NCBI GenBank assembly: GCA_002390025.1
Contig: DGRU01000137.1
Span: 17,283 to 24,868, forward strand
Length of the DNA stretch: 7,586 nucleotides
DNA from: Lachnospiraceae bacterium UBA4380
GTDB lineage: Bacteria > Bacillota > Clostridia > Lachnospirales > Lachnospiraceae
Direction: 5' to 3'
Position numbers and translations under genes: made by a program. This document shows, one piece after another, positions 1 to 5,440 of the stretch. Positions within the stretch are counted from its first letter, which is position 1. Each line of letters begins with the position of its first letter. The notes beneath the pieces are model-generated. The model ran no database searches. It saw only the letters and a list, made by a program, of their open reading frames with translations, and was not told where the DNA came from.

Positions 1-838
1 GCATGGGGCGGCGCTCCGGATAGTAAAGGGCATACTGGATCGGCAGGCGCATGTCCGGGACACCCAGCTGGGCGATGATACCGCCGTCCTCATACTCCAC
101 CGCCGAGTGGATGATGCTCTGGGGATGGACCAGGACCTGAATCTGCGAGGGATCGACGTCGAAGAGCCAGCGGGCTTCGATGACCTCCAGGCCTTTATTG
201 ACGAGGGTGGAGGAATCAATTGTGATCTTCTGTCCCATTTCCCAGGTGGGATGCCTGAGCGCGTCTTCAGGGCGCATGTTCTTTATTTCCTCCGCTGTCC
301 GTCCGCGGAAAGGTCCTCCCGATGCTGTCAGCCAGATTTTCGCGATTTTATTTCCGGACTCGCCGTTGAGAGACTGGAAGATCGCGCTGTGCTCGCTGTC
401 CACAGGCAGGATGGGCACGCCTTTTTCCGCGGCGAGCGGCATGATGATGTGTCCGGCTGTGACCAGCGTCTCCTTATTTGCAAGAGCGATTTTTTTTCCG
501 CTCTCAATCGCGGCGACGGTCGGTCTGACACCCACCATCCCCATGATGGCAGTGACAAAATATTCATATCCGTCCATGGAGGCTGTGTCCAGAATGCCCT
601 CCATTCCGGAGAGGACCTCCACGTCCAGGTCACGCACCCTGGTCCTGAGGTCTGCTGCCGCATCCTCCTCCCACATGACTGCCCGCCTGGGGCGGAATTC
701 ACGGATCTGCGCCTCCATCAGATCGACGCTCCGTCTCGCGCAGAGCGCGACAACTTCTATATCTTTTTGTTCCCTTGCCACATCCAGCGTCTGCCGCCCG
801 ATCGATCCGGTAGAACCCAAAATGGCTATTTTCTTCAT
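1..838 (-). CDS. dxr: 1-deoxy-D-xylulose 5-phosphate reductoisomerase, 3' part beyond window
   Basis: This enzyme converts 1-deoxy-D-xylulose 5-phosphate to 2-C-methyl-D-erythritol 4-phosphate using NADPH and a divalent metal, the first committed step of the cytosolic MEP isoprenoid pathway. Reading the minus strand from the ATG at 838 gives 279 residues with no stop before the window edge; the family is usually about 380-400 aa, so roughly the last 100 residues are missing. Visible motifs are the Rossmann dinucleotide loop GSTGSIG (residues 8-14), ANKE (120-123), the metal-binding VDSEHSA (147-153, with D148 and E150), SGGPF (173-177), and the active-site stretch running to SSTLVNKGLE (209-218, with N214, K215 and E218, matching N227/K228/E231 of the E. 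coli enzyme). The start is supported by GGGAGG five bases upstream. It appears to be the first gene of its transcript, whereas in many Bacillota dxr sits inside an uppS-cdsA-dxr cluster. Identification is very secure. Confidence 0.97.
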   Translation of the reverse strand, partial: MKKIAILGSTGSIGRQTLDVAREQKDIEVVALCARRSVDLMEAQIREFRPRRAVMWEEDAAADLRTRVRDLDVEVLSGMEGILDTASMDGYEYFVTAIMGMVGVRPTVAAIESGKKIALANKETLVTAGHIIMPLAAEKGVPILPVDSEHSAIFQSLNGESGNKIAKIWLTASGGPFRGRTAEEIKNMRPEDALRHPTWEMGQKITIDSSTLVNKGLEVIEARWLFDVDPSQIQVLVHPQSIIHSAVEYEDGGIIAQLGVPDMRLPIQYALYYPERRPM

Positions 839-949
839 AAAAGCCTCCCTGTCAGATGATAACGCGGTCTGTGACCGCAGTCAGAAGTCCGAGATGTCCC
901 GGCGGTTCAGATCCTGCAATGATGCGCCTGGCCGCCGGCCTTTGTGTTA

Positions 950-978
950 AGTATATCACAGTAAAAAGACTGCGTGAA
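950..978 (-). promoter_or_regulatory. Predicted sigma-A promoter for dxr
   Basis: On the minus strand TTCACG (973-978) and TATACT (950-955) are separated by 17 bp. The -35 box matches consensus at 4 of 6 positions and the -10 box at 5 of 6. Transcription would start near 943, giving a leader of about 105 nt before the dxr start codon. This is inferred from motif and spacing only. Confidence 0.55.
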
Positions 979-1207
979 AAAAACTGTTGATCCGAGTCTT
1001 TTACCGAGTCTCTTACCGGTCTTTTACGGTTTTTACGATTTTTTACCTGGCTTTTTCACGCCTGTATTTGTTCCGCAAGCCGGCCCGAACCTCTTTTGAC
1101 CCCGTCAGAGAAGACGGCTGTATGATTATCCCCCGGATTCTGCCCGGCAAATAGTATGTCTGTATACAATTCTGTGCAGAATGATTATAAAAATAGAAGA
1201 AAAAGTC
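979..1207. other. dxr-pta divergent intergenic region
   Basis: The two divergent start codons are 484 bp apart. Between the predicted promoters I see no convincing gene. At about 996-1048 there are five degenerate copies of a TTTTAC-centred motif at roughly 11-bp spacing (for example GTCTTTTACCG and GTCTTTTACGG), close to one helical turn. A small inverted repeat, ATTCTG-TG-CAGAAT (1169-1182), lies about 26 bp before the pta -35 box and could be an operator. A minus-strand open frame (1043-1294) lacks any recognisable protein character. Confidence 0.4.
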
Positions 1208-1236
1208 AGGACAGTTTAAAAAGTTCATGTTACAAT
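1208..1236 (+). promoter_or_regulatory. Predicted promoter for pta with extended -10
   Basis: AGGACA (1208-1213) is followed after exactly 17 bp by TACAAT (1231-1236), which is preceded by TGT (1228-1230) and so forms an extended -10 element. The -35 box matches TTGACA at 4 of 6 positions and the -10 box at 5 of 6. The start would fall near 1243, leaving a leader of about 80 nt before the pta ATG. Confidence 0.6.
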
Positions 1237-1322
1237 GTCTTTTAAGGGTAATATAGAAATGGGCGAACCTGTAAACTTTTATCCTGGTTTTCAAAACATA
1301 ATTTATCTAGGGAGGTTTCATT

Positions 1323-2306
1323 ATGTATGGTTTTGGTGCAATGATTAAACAGCTGAAGAAGAATCCCAAGACGATTGTCTTCACTGAGGGATCGGATCCC
1401 CGTATCCTTGAGGCGGCTTCCCGTCTTCTGGCAAGCAGCTTCCTGACCCCCATCCTTCTGGGCAAGGAAGAGGAAGTGCAGGATGCGGCAGAAGAGGCCG
1501 GCTACAATATCCGCGGCGCGCAGATCCTGGATCCCGAGAATTATGATAAGATGGATGAGATGGTTGCGGCTTTCTGCGAGCTCAGAAAGAGCAAGGGAAT
1601 GACTCCTGAGAAGGCTCTTCCCATCCTCAAGCAGGGCAACTATTTCGGAACTATGCTGGTCAAGATGGGCATTGCTGACTGCCTGCTCGGCGGCGCAACC
1701 TATTCCACTGCAGACACAGTCCGTCCCGCTCTGCAGATCATCAAGACAAAACCCGGCAACAGCATCGTATCTTCCTGCTTCATCCTGGTCCGTCCTTCTG
1801 CGACCGGTGAAAATGAAGTCGTGGCAATGGCTGACTGCGCAATCAACATTCACCCCTCCGAGGATGAGCTGGTTGAGATCTGCGGCGAGACCATTGAGTG
1901 CGCGAAGGTCTTCGGTGTAGACCCCAAGGTCGCTTTCCTTTCCTTCTCCACCAACGGCTCCGCAAAGGATGCGGATGTCACCAAGATGCACAATGCCGCG
2001 CAGAAGGCAAAAGAGAAATATCCGGAAGTCCCGATCGACGGCGAGATCCAGTTCGACGCAGCTGTTTCTCCTCGTGTCGCCGAGACCAAGGTTCCCGGCT
2101 GGAAGGCTGCAGGTCATGCAAACACCTTCATCTTCCCCGACATCAACGCAGGCAACATCGGTTACAAGATCGCACAGCGTTTCGGTAACTTCGATGCTTA
2201 CGGCCCCATCCTTCTGGGCCTGAATGCGCAGATCAACGACCTGTCCAGAGGCTGCAACGCTCTGGAAGTCTACTCTATGTCGATCATCACAGCAGCACTG
2301 TCCTGA
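1323..2306 (+). CDS. pta: Phosphate acetyltransferase (phosphotransacetylase)
   Basis: This enzyme interconverts acetyl-CoA plus phosphate and acetyl phosphate plus CoA, the step before acetate kinase in acetate formation. The 327-aa product has the length of the short (catalytic-domain-only) Pta form. Recognisable stretches include TIVFTEGSDPRILEAA near the N-terminus, the SSCFILVRPS and VVAMADCAINIHPS blocks in the middle, VAFLSFSTNGSAK, DGEIQFDAAVSPRVAE, and the C-terminal FPDINAGNIGYKIAQRFG and NDLSRGC motifs, all characteristic of the Pta/Ptb family and much closer to Pta than to phosphate butyryltransferase. AGGGAGG (1309-1315) lies seven bases before the ATG and fixes the start. Codons look biased toward highly expressed ones, as expected of a central fermentative enzyme. 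ackA, the frequent downstream partner, is absent: two terminators and an opposite-strand gene follow. Confidence 0.97.
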   Translation: MYGFGAMIKQLKKNPKTIVFTEGSDPRILEAASRLLASSFLTPILLGKEEEVQDAAEEAGYNIRGAQILDPENYDKMDEMVAAFCELRKSKGMTPEKALPILKQGNYFGTMLVKMGIADCLLGGATYSTADTVRPALQIIKTKPGNSIVSSCFILVRPSATGENEVVAMADCAINIHPSEDELVEICGETIECAKVFGVDPKVAFLSFSTNGSAKDADVTKMHNAAQKAKEKYPEVPIDGEIQFDAAVSPRVAETKVPGWKAAGHANTFIFPDINAGNIGYKIAQRFGNFDAYGPILLGLNAQINDLSRGCNALEVYSMSIITAALS

Positions 2307-2358
2307 TCAGGAGAATGAAAGTCAGCAGGAACTGACGCCGATACATAGACATAAAGGC

Positions 2359-2397
2359 AGCGCCTCCGCATCCGGTCCGGATGCAGAGGCGCTTTTT
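2359..2397 (+). terminator. Rho-independent terminator of pta
   Basis: A 14-base arm (2360-2373) pairs with 2379-2392, with one mismatch and a GGTCC loop; an extra A-T pair closes the base. A run of five T follows at once. It lies about 50 bp after the pta stop codon. No T-run follows the stem on the minus strand, so it seems to act in one direction. Confidence 0.92.
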
Positions 2398-2428
2398 CTA
2401 ATATCTTCAATATAATTCTTTTTATTTT

Positions 2429-2471
2429 CCGTCCCGGATCGGATGGGAAGAGTCCGGGACGGAATTTTTTT
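2429..2471 (+). terminator. Second Rho-independent terminator downstream of pta
   Basis: CCGTCCCGGA (2429-2438) pairs perfectly with TCCGGGACGG (2453-2462), followed by AA and eight T. It acts on the plus strand and backs up the terminator about 30 bp earlier. On the minus strand the stem is followed by A-rich sequence, so it gives no good terminator for the opposite gene ending at 2509. Confidence 0.88.
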
Positions 2472-2508
2472 TCTCTGCTCAGGGAGTGCCTTCTCAGGAA
2501 GTACCTTC

Positions 2509-2907
2509 TTATTCTGCCGGAACAGCCGGGGAGTCATCTGCAGTGCGGTCCGGGGAGGCGGCATAGGGGATCCTGCGGAAGCGGATGGTGATATTTCCGG
2601 CACTGTCGGAGACGCGGTAACGGACCATGTCCCCGTTTACGGAAACCTGCACCTGTTTGGTGAGATCCCCGTCTGTGTCATCATAGGCGGCGTAGCCCTC
2701 CTCCTCATATTGTTCCCCCGGCTGGACAAAGTAGCGGTTGTCGCGGGTGAGCATGATCGAGGGCGGGGTGGTGTCGGATTTTTCCTTTACCGGTTTGGTC
2801 CATCTGCCCGACAGTGCGCTGTAGATGAGTACGGCCAGAAAAAGTCCCGGCAGAAATACAAGCAGAAAGTTCCTGATGTGATCGTACATTGTGTGTTTTT
2901 CTTTCAT
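2509..2907 (-). CDS. Small membrane-anchored protein with Ig-like (DUF5011-type) domain
   Basis: The 132-aa product starts with a short basic segment, then one hydrophobic helix (about residues 11-32), with no obvious signal-peptidase site, so it is probably a signal anchor with the C-terminus outside the cell. Residues about 47-112 resemble the bacterial Ig-like DUF5011 family: the TPPSI opening, an extended GEQYEEEGYAAYDDTDGDL segment, then V-N-G-D-M-V-R-Y-R-V-S-D-S-A-G-N, the usual end of such a strand-rich domain. A short Asp/Ala/Pro tail follows. GAGGTAACT just upstream supports the ATG at 2907; an in-frame ATG at codon 7 is an alternative. Such domains usually occur as modules in large surface proteins, so a stand-alone single copy on an anchor is less usual. 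Function is unknown. No promoter stands out; the 40-bp tandem repeats begin about 60 bp upstream of the start codon. Confidence 0.82.
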   Translation of the reverse strand: MKEKHTMYDHIRNFLLVFLPGLFLAVLIYSALSGRWTKPVKEKSDTTPPSIMLTRDNRYFVQPGEQYEEEGYAAYDDTDGDLTKQVQVSVNGDMVRYRVSDSAGNITIRFRRIPYAASPDRTADDSPAVPAE

Positions 2908-2970
2908 AGTTACCTCTATTTAGATACATAGATGCCGAAAGGTCCGGAGAGGGGCTGCCGGATTGAGCCC

Positions 2971-3188
2971 ATGCCGACAGGCTCGCAGTAGAACTGTCAG
3001 CTTTGAGTCCATGCCGACAGGCTCGCAGCAGAACTGTCAGCTTTGAGGCCATGCCGACAGGCTCGCAGCAGAACTGTCAGCTTTGAGTCCATGCCGACAG
3101 GCTCGCAATAGAACTGTCAGCTTTGAGTCCATGCCGACAGGCTCGTAGCAGAACTGTCAGCTTTGAGTCCATGCCGACAGGCTCGCAA
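2971..3188. repeat. 40-bp tandem repeat array, five full units plus a partial
   Basis: Units begin with ATGCCGACAG at 2971, 3011, 3051, 3091, 3131 and 3171, exactly 40 bp apart with no spacer. They are nearly identical: the only differences are in the bases after GCTCG (GCAGTA, GCAGCA, GCAATA, GTAGCA) and one T-to-G change near 3048. Within each unit GCCGACAG can pair with CTGTCAGC apart from one C-A mismatch, giving a small hairpin. Continuous identity without variable spacers rules out a CRISPR array. The near identity points to recent expansion or homogenisation. Open frames across it are by-products of the repeat. Confidence 0.95.
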
Positions 3189-3212
3189 TCTTACGATTGC
3201 TCGCTGTCGCGG

Positions 3213-3411
3213 CATTCGCCGTATACGTTCAGGATGACATATGTCCTTTTGAGAGCAAGCTCTCATCGTCCATATGTATCCTGCCCGTGCATGGACTCAA
3301 AGCTTCGCGCACATTCGCCGTATACATCCAAATCGACATCTTGCCGCTTACGAGCAAGCTCGACGCGTCTCGATGTTGATTTGTCTGTGCACGGACTCAA
3401 AGCTTCGCGCA
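3213..3411. repeat. Two ~100-bp palindromic modules in direct orientation
   Basis: CATTCGCCGTATAC starts both modules (3213 and 3312), and both end in GGACTCAAAGCTTCGCGCA (3293-3311 and 3393-3411). The centres are also shared, GAGAGCAAGCTCTC (3251-3264) and CGAGCAAGCTCG (3351-3362), each a hairpin. The flanking arms differ completely in sequence but still pair: CAGGATGACATATG with CATATGTATCCTG in the first (one bulged G), CAAATCGACATC with GATGTTGATTTG in the second (12 pairs, one G-U). The module ends also contain GGACTCAAAGCT, the reverse complement of part of the 40-bp units. A smaller palindrome, GCAATC-TTAC-GATTGC (3186-3201), sits at the junction with the tandem array. No coding role is apparent. 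Confidence 0.85.
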
Positions 3412-3420
3412 AGATTTTTG

Positions 3421-3449
3421 TTGACGGGACAGTTCTTCTGTGCTATTGT
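3421..3449 (+). promoter_or_regulatory. Predicted promoter for rpmG-secE-nusG
   Basis: TTGACG (3421-3426), 17 bp, then TATTGT (3444-3449), with TGC directly before it forming an extended -10. The -35 matches consensus at 5 of 6 positions. The start would be near 3456. The promoter begins 10 bp after the last palindromic module ends. Confidence 0.75.
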
Positions 3450-3455
3450 ATATCA

Positions 3456-3613
3456 AAGGTTGCAAAAGGTCTTTTTTTTTTGCGCGAAAAGTCCGGCTGC
3501 ATGGCCTGCTGGAGGCAGGAACTGTCCGGCTGCGAGGCAACGGCGCCCGGCTCAGACGGCACGGCGGCTCGCGCAGGAATCAAACAAACAGCGCATATTG
3601 TTGGAGGTTCGGC
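3456..3613 (+). promoter_or_regulatory. Long 5' leader of rpmG, no recognised element
   Basis: About 158 nt separate the predicted start from the rpmG ATG. The leader has a run of ten T (3472-3481), a direct repeat GTCCGGCTGC (3491-3500 and 3524-3533), a hairpin CCTGC-TGGAG-GCAGG (3505-3519), and a GC-rich stretch to about 3585. The T-run is not preceded by a strong GC hairpin, so it does not look like a terminator. I find no tRNA here and cannot match it to a known leader family. Confidence 0.35.
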
Positions 3614-3763
3614 ATGCGTACAAGGATTACATTATCATGCACTGAGTGCAAGCAGAGAAATTATAACACAACAAAGGACAAGAAGACACACCCTGAGCGT
3701 CTCGAGATGAAGAAGTATTGCAGATTCTGCAGAAAGCACACTGTTCATAAAGAGACTAAGTAA
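3614..3763 (+). CDS. rpmG: 50S ribosomal protein L33, zinc-binding form
   Basis: This 49-aa protein is a small component of the large ribosomal subunit near the E site. It matches the family end to end ([17 protein letters not shown] ... [14 protein letters not shown]). Both zinc-ribbon pairs are intact, C9-x-x-C12 and C36-x-x-C39, so this is the zinc-containing type rather than the cysteine-free paralogue used under zinc limitation in some Bacillota. GGAGG (3603-3607) precedes the ATG by six bases; a longer in-frame opening from 3440 is rejected because the homology begins at 3614. secE follows after 14 bp, the usual order in Bacillota. Confidence 0.97.
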   Translation: MRTRITLSCTECKQRNYNTTKDKKTHPERLEMKKYCRFCRKHTVHKETK

Positions 3764-3777
3764 GCAAGGAGTCATTC

Positions 3778-4011
3778 ATGGCAGCGAAAGAGAAGGGTAA
3801 AGCGAAACAGGAGAAGCAGTCAAAACTGGGATCCTTTTTTAAAGGTGTCAGGACTGAGTTCGGCAAGATCATCTGGCCCAGCCGTGAAACAATCGTCAAA
3901 CAGCTGATCGCGGTCGTCTGCGTAACTGTTGTCGTGGGACTGCTGATCACGGTCATCGACTTCGGCGCACAGAACCTGATCGATGTCCTGGTGAAGATTA
4001 ACGCGGCATGA
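3778..4011 (+). CDS. secE: Preprotein translocase subunit SecE
   Basis: SecE is the essential small membrane subunit of the SecYEG channel that exports proteins across the cytoplasmic membrane. The 77-aa product is the short, single-helix form typical of Gram-positive bacteria. A Lys-rich cytosolic N-terminus (1-17) leads to the amphipathic conserved segment FFKGVRTEFGKIIWPSRETI (about 20-39, with the W-P-S/T-R signature) and then one transmembrane helix (about 42-62). AAGGAG lies just before the ATG. It is followed after 21 bp by nusG, a conserved pairing. Confidence 0.96.
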   Translation: MAAKEKGKAKQEKQSKLGSFFKGVRTEFGKIIWPSRETIVKQLIAVVCVTVVVGLLITVIDFGAQNLIDVLVKINAA

Positions 4012-4032
4012 TCGGTTTGGTGAGGTAGATGA

Positions 4033-4854
4033 ATGGCAGAGAATAACTTCGATGCAAAGCCCGTTAGAGCTAAGCTGAAACCGGGAGTCCTTCCAGGCGT
4101 TCGCCAGATCAGGCGTCCTGATTTTTCCAGACGTGCTGAGGATATCGAAAAGGCTGAGGAGGCCAGGATGCAGGCACTTGCCATGGAGGCGGGTGCGGAA
4201 GCCGGATCCGATGTTCTGGACGGAGCTCAGGCGGCGGAAAGCTTTTCGGATGCTGAAGAAGCGGCTGCGGTAGCGGCTTCTCTCTCGGCACAGGAAGGTG
4301 CTTCCGAAGAAGATCAGCTCGATGAGAGCGCGATCACAGATGAGCCGAAGTGGTATGTTGCACATACTTATTCCGGCTATGAAAACAAAGTCAAGATCAA
4401 TATTGAGAAGACGATTGAAAACCGGCATCTGGAGAATCAGATCTTTGAAGTCCGTGTTCCCATGCACGAAACCACGGAAGTCAAGGACGGCAAGAAGAAA
4501 AATGTCTCCAGAAAGATGTTCCCCGGCTACGTACTGGTCCGTATGATCATGAACGACGACACCTGGTATGTGGTCCGCAACACAAGGGGCGTCACCGGAT
4601 TTGTCGGCCCGGGCAGCAAGCCTGTTCCGCTCACAGAGGCGGAAATGAAACCGCTGGGCATCCGGGTCAAAAATATTTCTGTTGATTTCGAGGTTGGCGA
4701 CAGCGTATCAGTCGTTGCGGGTATCTGGAAAGACACAATCGGAATCGTACAGAAAATGGATTACAGCAAGCAGTCCGCCACAATCAATGTGGAACTCTTC
4801 GGGCGTGAGACGCCTGTTGAGATCGGATTTGCAGAAATCCGCAAGTACTCCTGA
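4033..4854 (+). CDS. nusG: Transcription elongation/termination factor NusG with long N-terminal extension
   Basis: NusG binds the RNA polymerase clamp, modulates pausing and termination, and can couple transcription to translation. The product is 273 aa, against roughly 170-190 for ordinary NusG. The NGN domain begins at about residue 106 (KWYVAHTYSGYENKV), has FPGYVLVRM (163-171) and the TRGVTGFVGPGSKPVPL stretch, and is followed by a KOW domain (about 218-273) with GDSVSVVAGIWKDTIGIV and the FGRETPVEIGFAEIRKY end. Residues 1-105 are extra: a basic, Pro-containing part (about 9-36, with KLKPGVLPGVRQIRRPDFSRR) and an Ala/Glu-rich, probably disordered or helical acidic linker (38-104). TGAGG upstream supports the ATG at 4033. 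The extension is in frame with no stop and is codon-like in composition, so I regard it as translated, but an internal start cannot be excluded. Confidence 0.96.
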   Translation: MAENNFDAKPVRAKLKPGVLPGVRQIRRPDFSRRAEDIEKAEEARMQALAMEAGAEAGSDVLDGAQAAESFSDAEEAAAVAASLSAQEGASEEDQLDESAITDEPKWYVAHTYSGYENKVKINIEKTIENRHLENQIFEVRVPMHETTEVKDGKKKNVSRKMFPGYVLVRMIMNDDTWYVVRNTRGVTGFVGPGSKPVPLTEAEMKPLGIRVKNISVDFEVGDSVSVVAGIWKDTIGIVQKMDYSKQSATINVELFGRETPVEIGFAEIRKYS

Positions 4855-4857
4855 TGC

Positions 4858-4909
4858 ATACACCGCCGCAGGCGCGTATTCCCCGGAATGCGGCAGAGGC
4901 GGCAGGTAT
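4858..4909 (+). other. Stable imperfect hairpin between nusG and rplK
   Basis: Just after the nusG stop, ATAC (4858-4861) pairs with GTAT (4906-4909), CCGCC (4863-4867) with GGCGG (4898-4902), and an inner CGTATTCC (4875-4882) with GGAATGCG (4885-4892). No T-run follows, so it is not an intrinsic terminator. It could be an RNA-processing or stability element separating the nusG and rplK messages. I see no clear promoter in the gap (4855-4988). Confidence 0.5.
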
Positions 4910-4945
4910 ACAGATGGAAGAGTACTTGGGGTAACACAGTGTTTC

Positions 4946-4976
4946 GTGGGAGCAGCAGCCATGCTGCGAATACCAC
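4946..4976 (+). promoter_or_regulatory. L1-binding leader of the rplK-rplA operon (23S rRNA mimic)
   Basis: GTGG (4946-4949) pairs with CCAC (4973-4976), GCAGCA (4952-4957) with TGCTGC (4962-4967) around a GCCA loop, and the internal loop is GA opposite GAATA. The GTGGGAG plus AATACCAC arrangement is the signature of the L1-binding site in helices 76-77 of 23S rRNA. Free L1 is known to bind such copies in its own mRNA and repress translation of L11 and L1. The element ends 12 bases before the rplK ATG, next to the AGGAGG (4979-4984), so L1 binding would be well placed to block ribosome entry. Confidence 0.82.
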
Positions 4977-4988
4977 AAAGGAGGAAAA

Positions 4989-5414
4989 ATGGCTAAGAAA
5001 GTAACTGGGTACATCAAATTGCAGATTCCCGCCGGCAAAGCAACTCCCGCTCCCCCGGTAGGCCCCGCTCTTGGTCAGCACGGCGTCAACATCGTGCAGT
5101 TTACCAAGGAATTCAATGCGAGGACTGCAGACAAGGGTGATCTGATCATCCCCGTCGTCATTACTGTTTACGCTGACAGAAGCTTCAGCTTCATCACCAA
5201 GACTCCCCCCGCAGCTGTTCTGATCAAGAAGGCAGCAGGCCTGGCAAAGGCTTCCGGCGTTCCGAACAAGGAAAAAGTCGGTTCCATCACCAAGGATCAG
5301 GTCAAGGAAATCGCCGAGCTCAAGATGCCCGACCTCAACGCAGCAAGCCTTGAGGCAGCCATGAGCATGATCGAAGGCACAGCCAGAAGCATGGGCGTCA
5401 CTGTAGCGGAATAA
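4989..5414 (+). CDS. rplK: 50S ribosomal protein L11
   Basis: L11 is a protein of the L7/L12 stalk base and binds the GTPase-associated region of 23S rRNA; in bacteria it is also needed for RelA-type stringent signalling. The 141-aa product is full family length. The N-terminal domain has [26 protein letters not shown] with the conserved Pro-rich helix targeted by thiostrepton-type antibiotics, and the C-terminal RNA-binding domain has the [14 protein letters not shown] segment and ends with [14 protein letters not shown] (4979-4984) lies four bases before the ATG. Probably co-transcribed with rplA (26-bp gap) and regulated by L1 through the leader just upstream. Confidence 0.98.
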   Translation: MAKKVTGYIKLQIPAGKATPAPPVGPALGQHGVNIVQFTKEFNARTADKGDLIIPVVITVYADRSFSFITKTPPAAVLIKKAAGLAKASGVPNKEKVGSITKDQVKEIAELKMPDLNAASLEAAMSMIEGTARSMGVTVAE

Positions 5415-5440
5415 GTAATCGCCGATAGGAGGAAACAGAT

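Noticed and set aside
107..950. Two plus-strand open frames of about 250 aa
   Set aside because: They are antisense to dxr, which is identified by several catalytic motifs on the minus strand.
1242..2117. A 291-aa minus-strand open frame
   Set aside because: It lies antisense to pta, which has clear family motifs on the plus strand; the frame is a shadow of its codon bias.
2429..2471. Bidirectional terminator serving the minus-strand gene too
   Set aside because: On the minus strand the stem is followed by A-rich, not T-rich, sequence.
2971..3188. Possible CRISPR array
   Set aside because: The whole 40-bp period is conserved; there are no unique spacers, and no cas genes are nearby.
3213..3411. 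Integron-type attC sites
   Set aside because: The palindromic modules lack the conserved GTTRRRY-type core and no integrase or cassettes are present.
3480..3610. A tRNA gene before rpmG
   Set aside because: The GC-rich leader has no T-loop consensus and no cloverleaf that I could fold.
3123..3710. A 195-aa plus-strand open frame
   Set aside because: It crosses tandem repeats, the rpmG promoter and part of rpmG in another frame; no recognisable domain.
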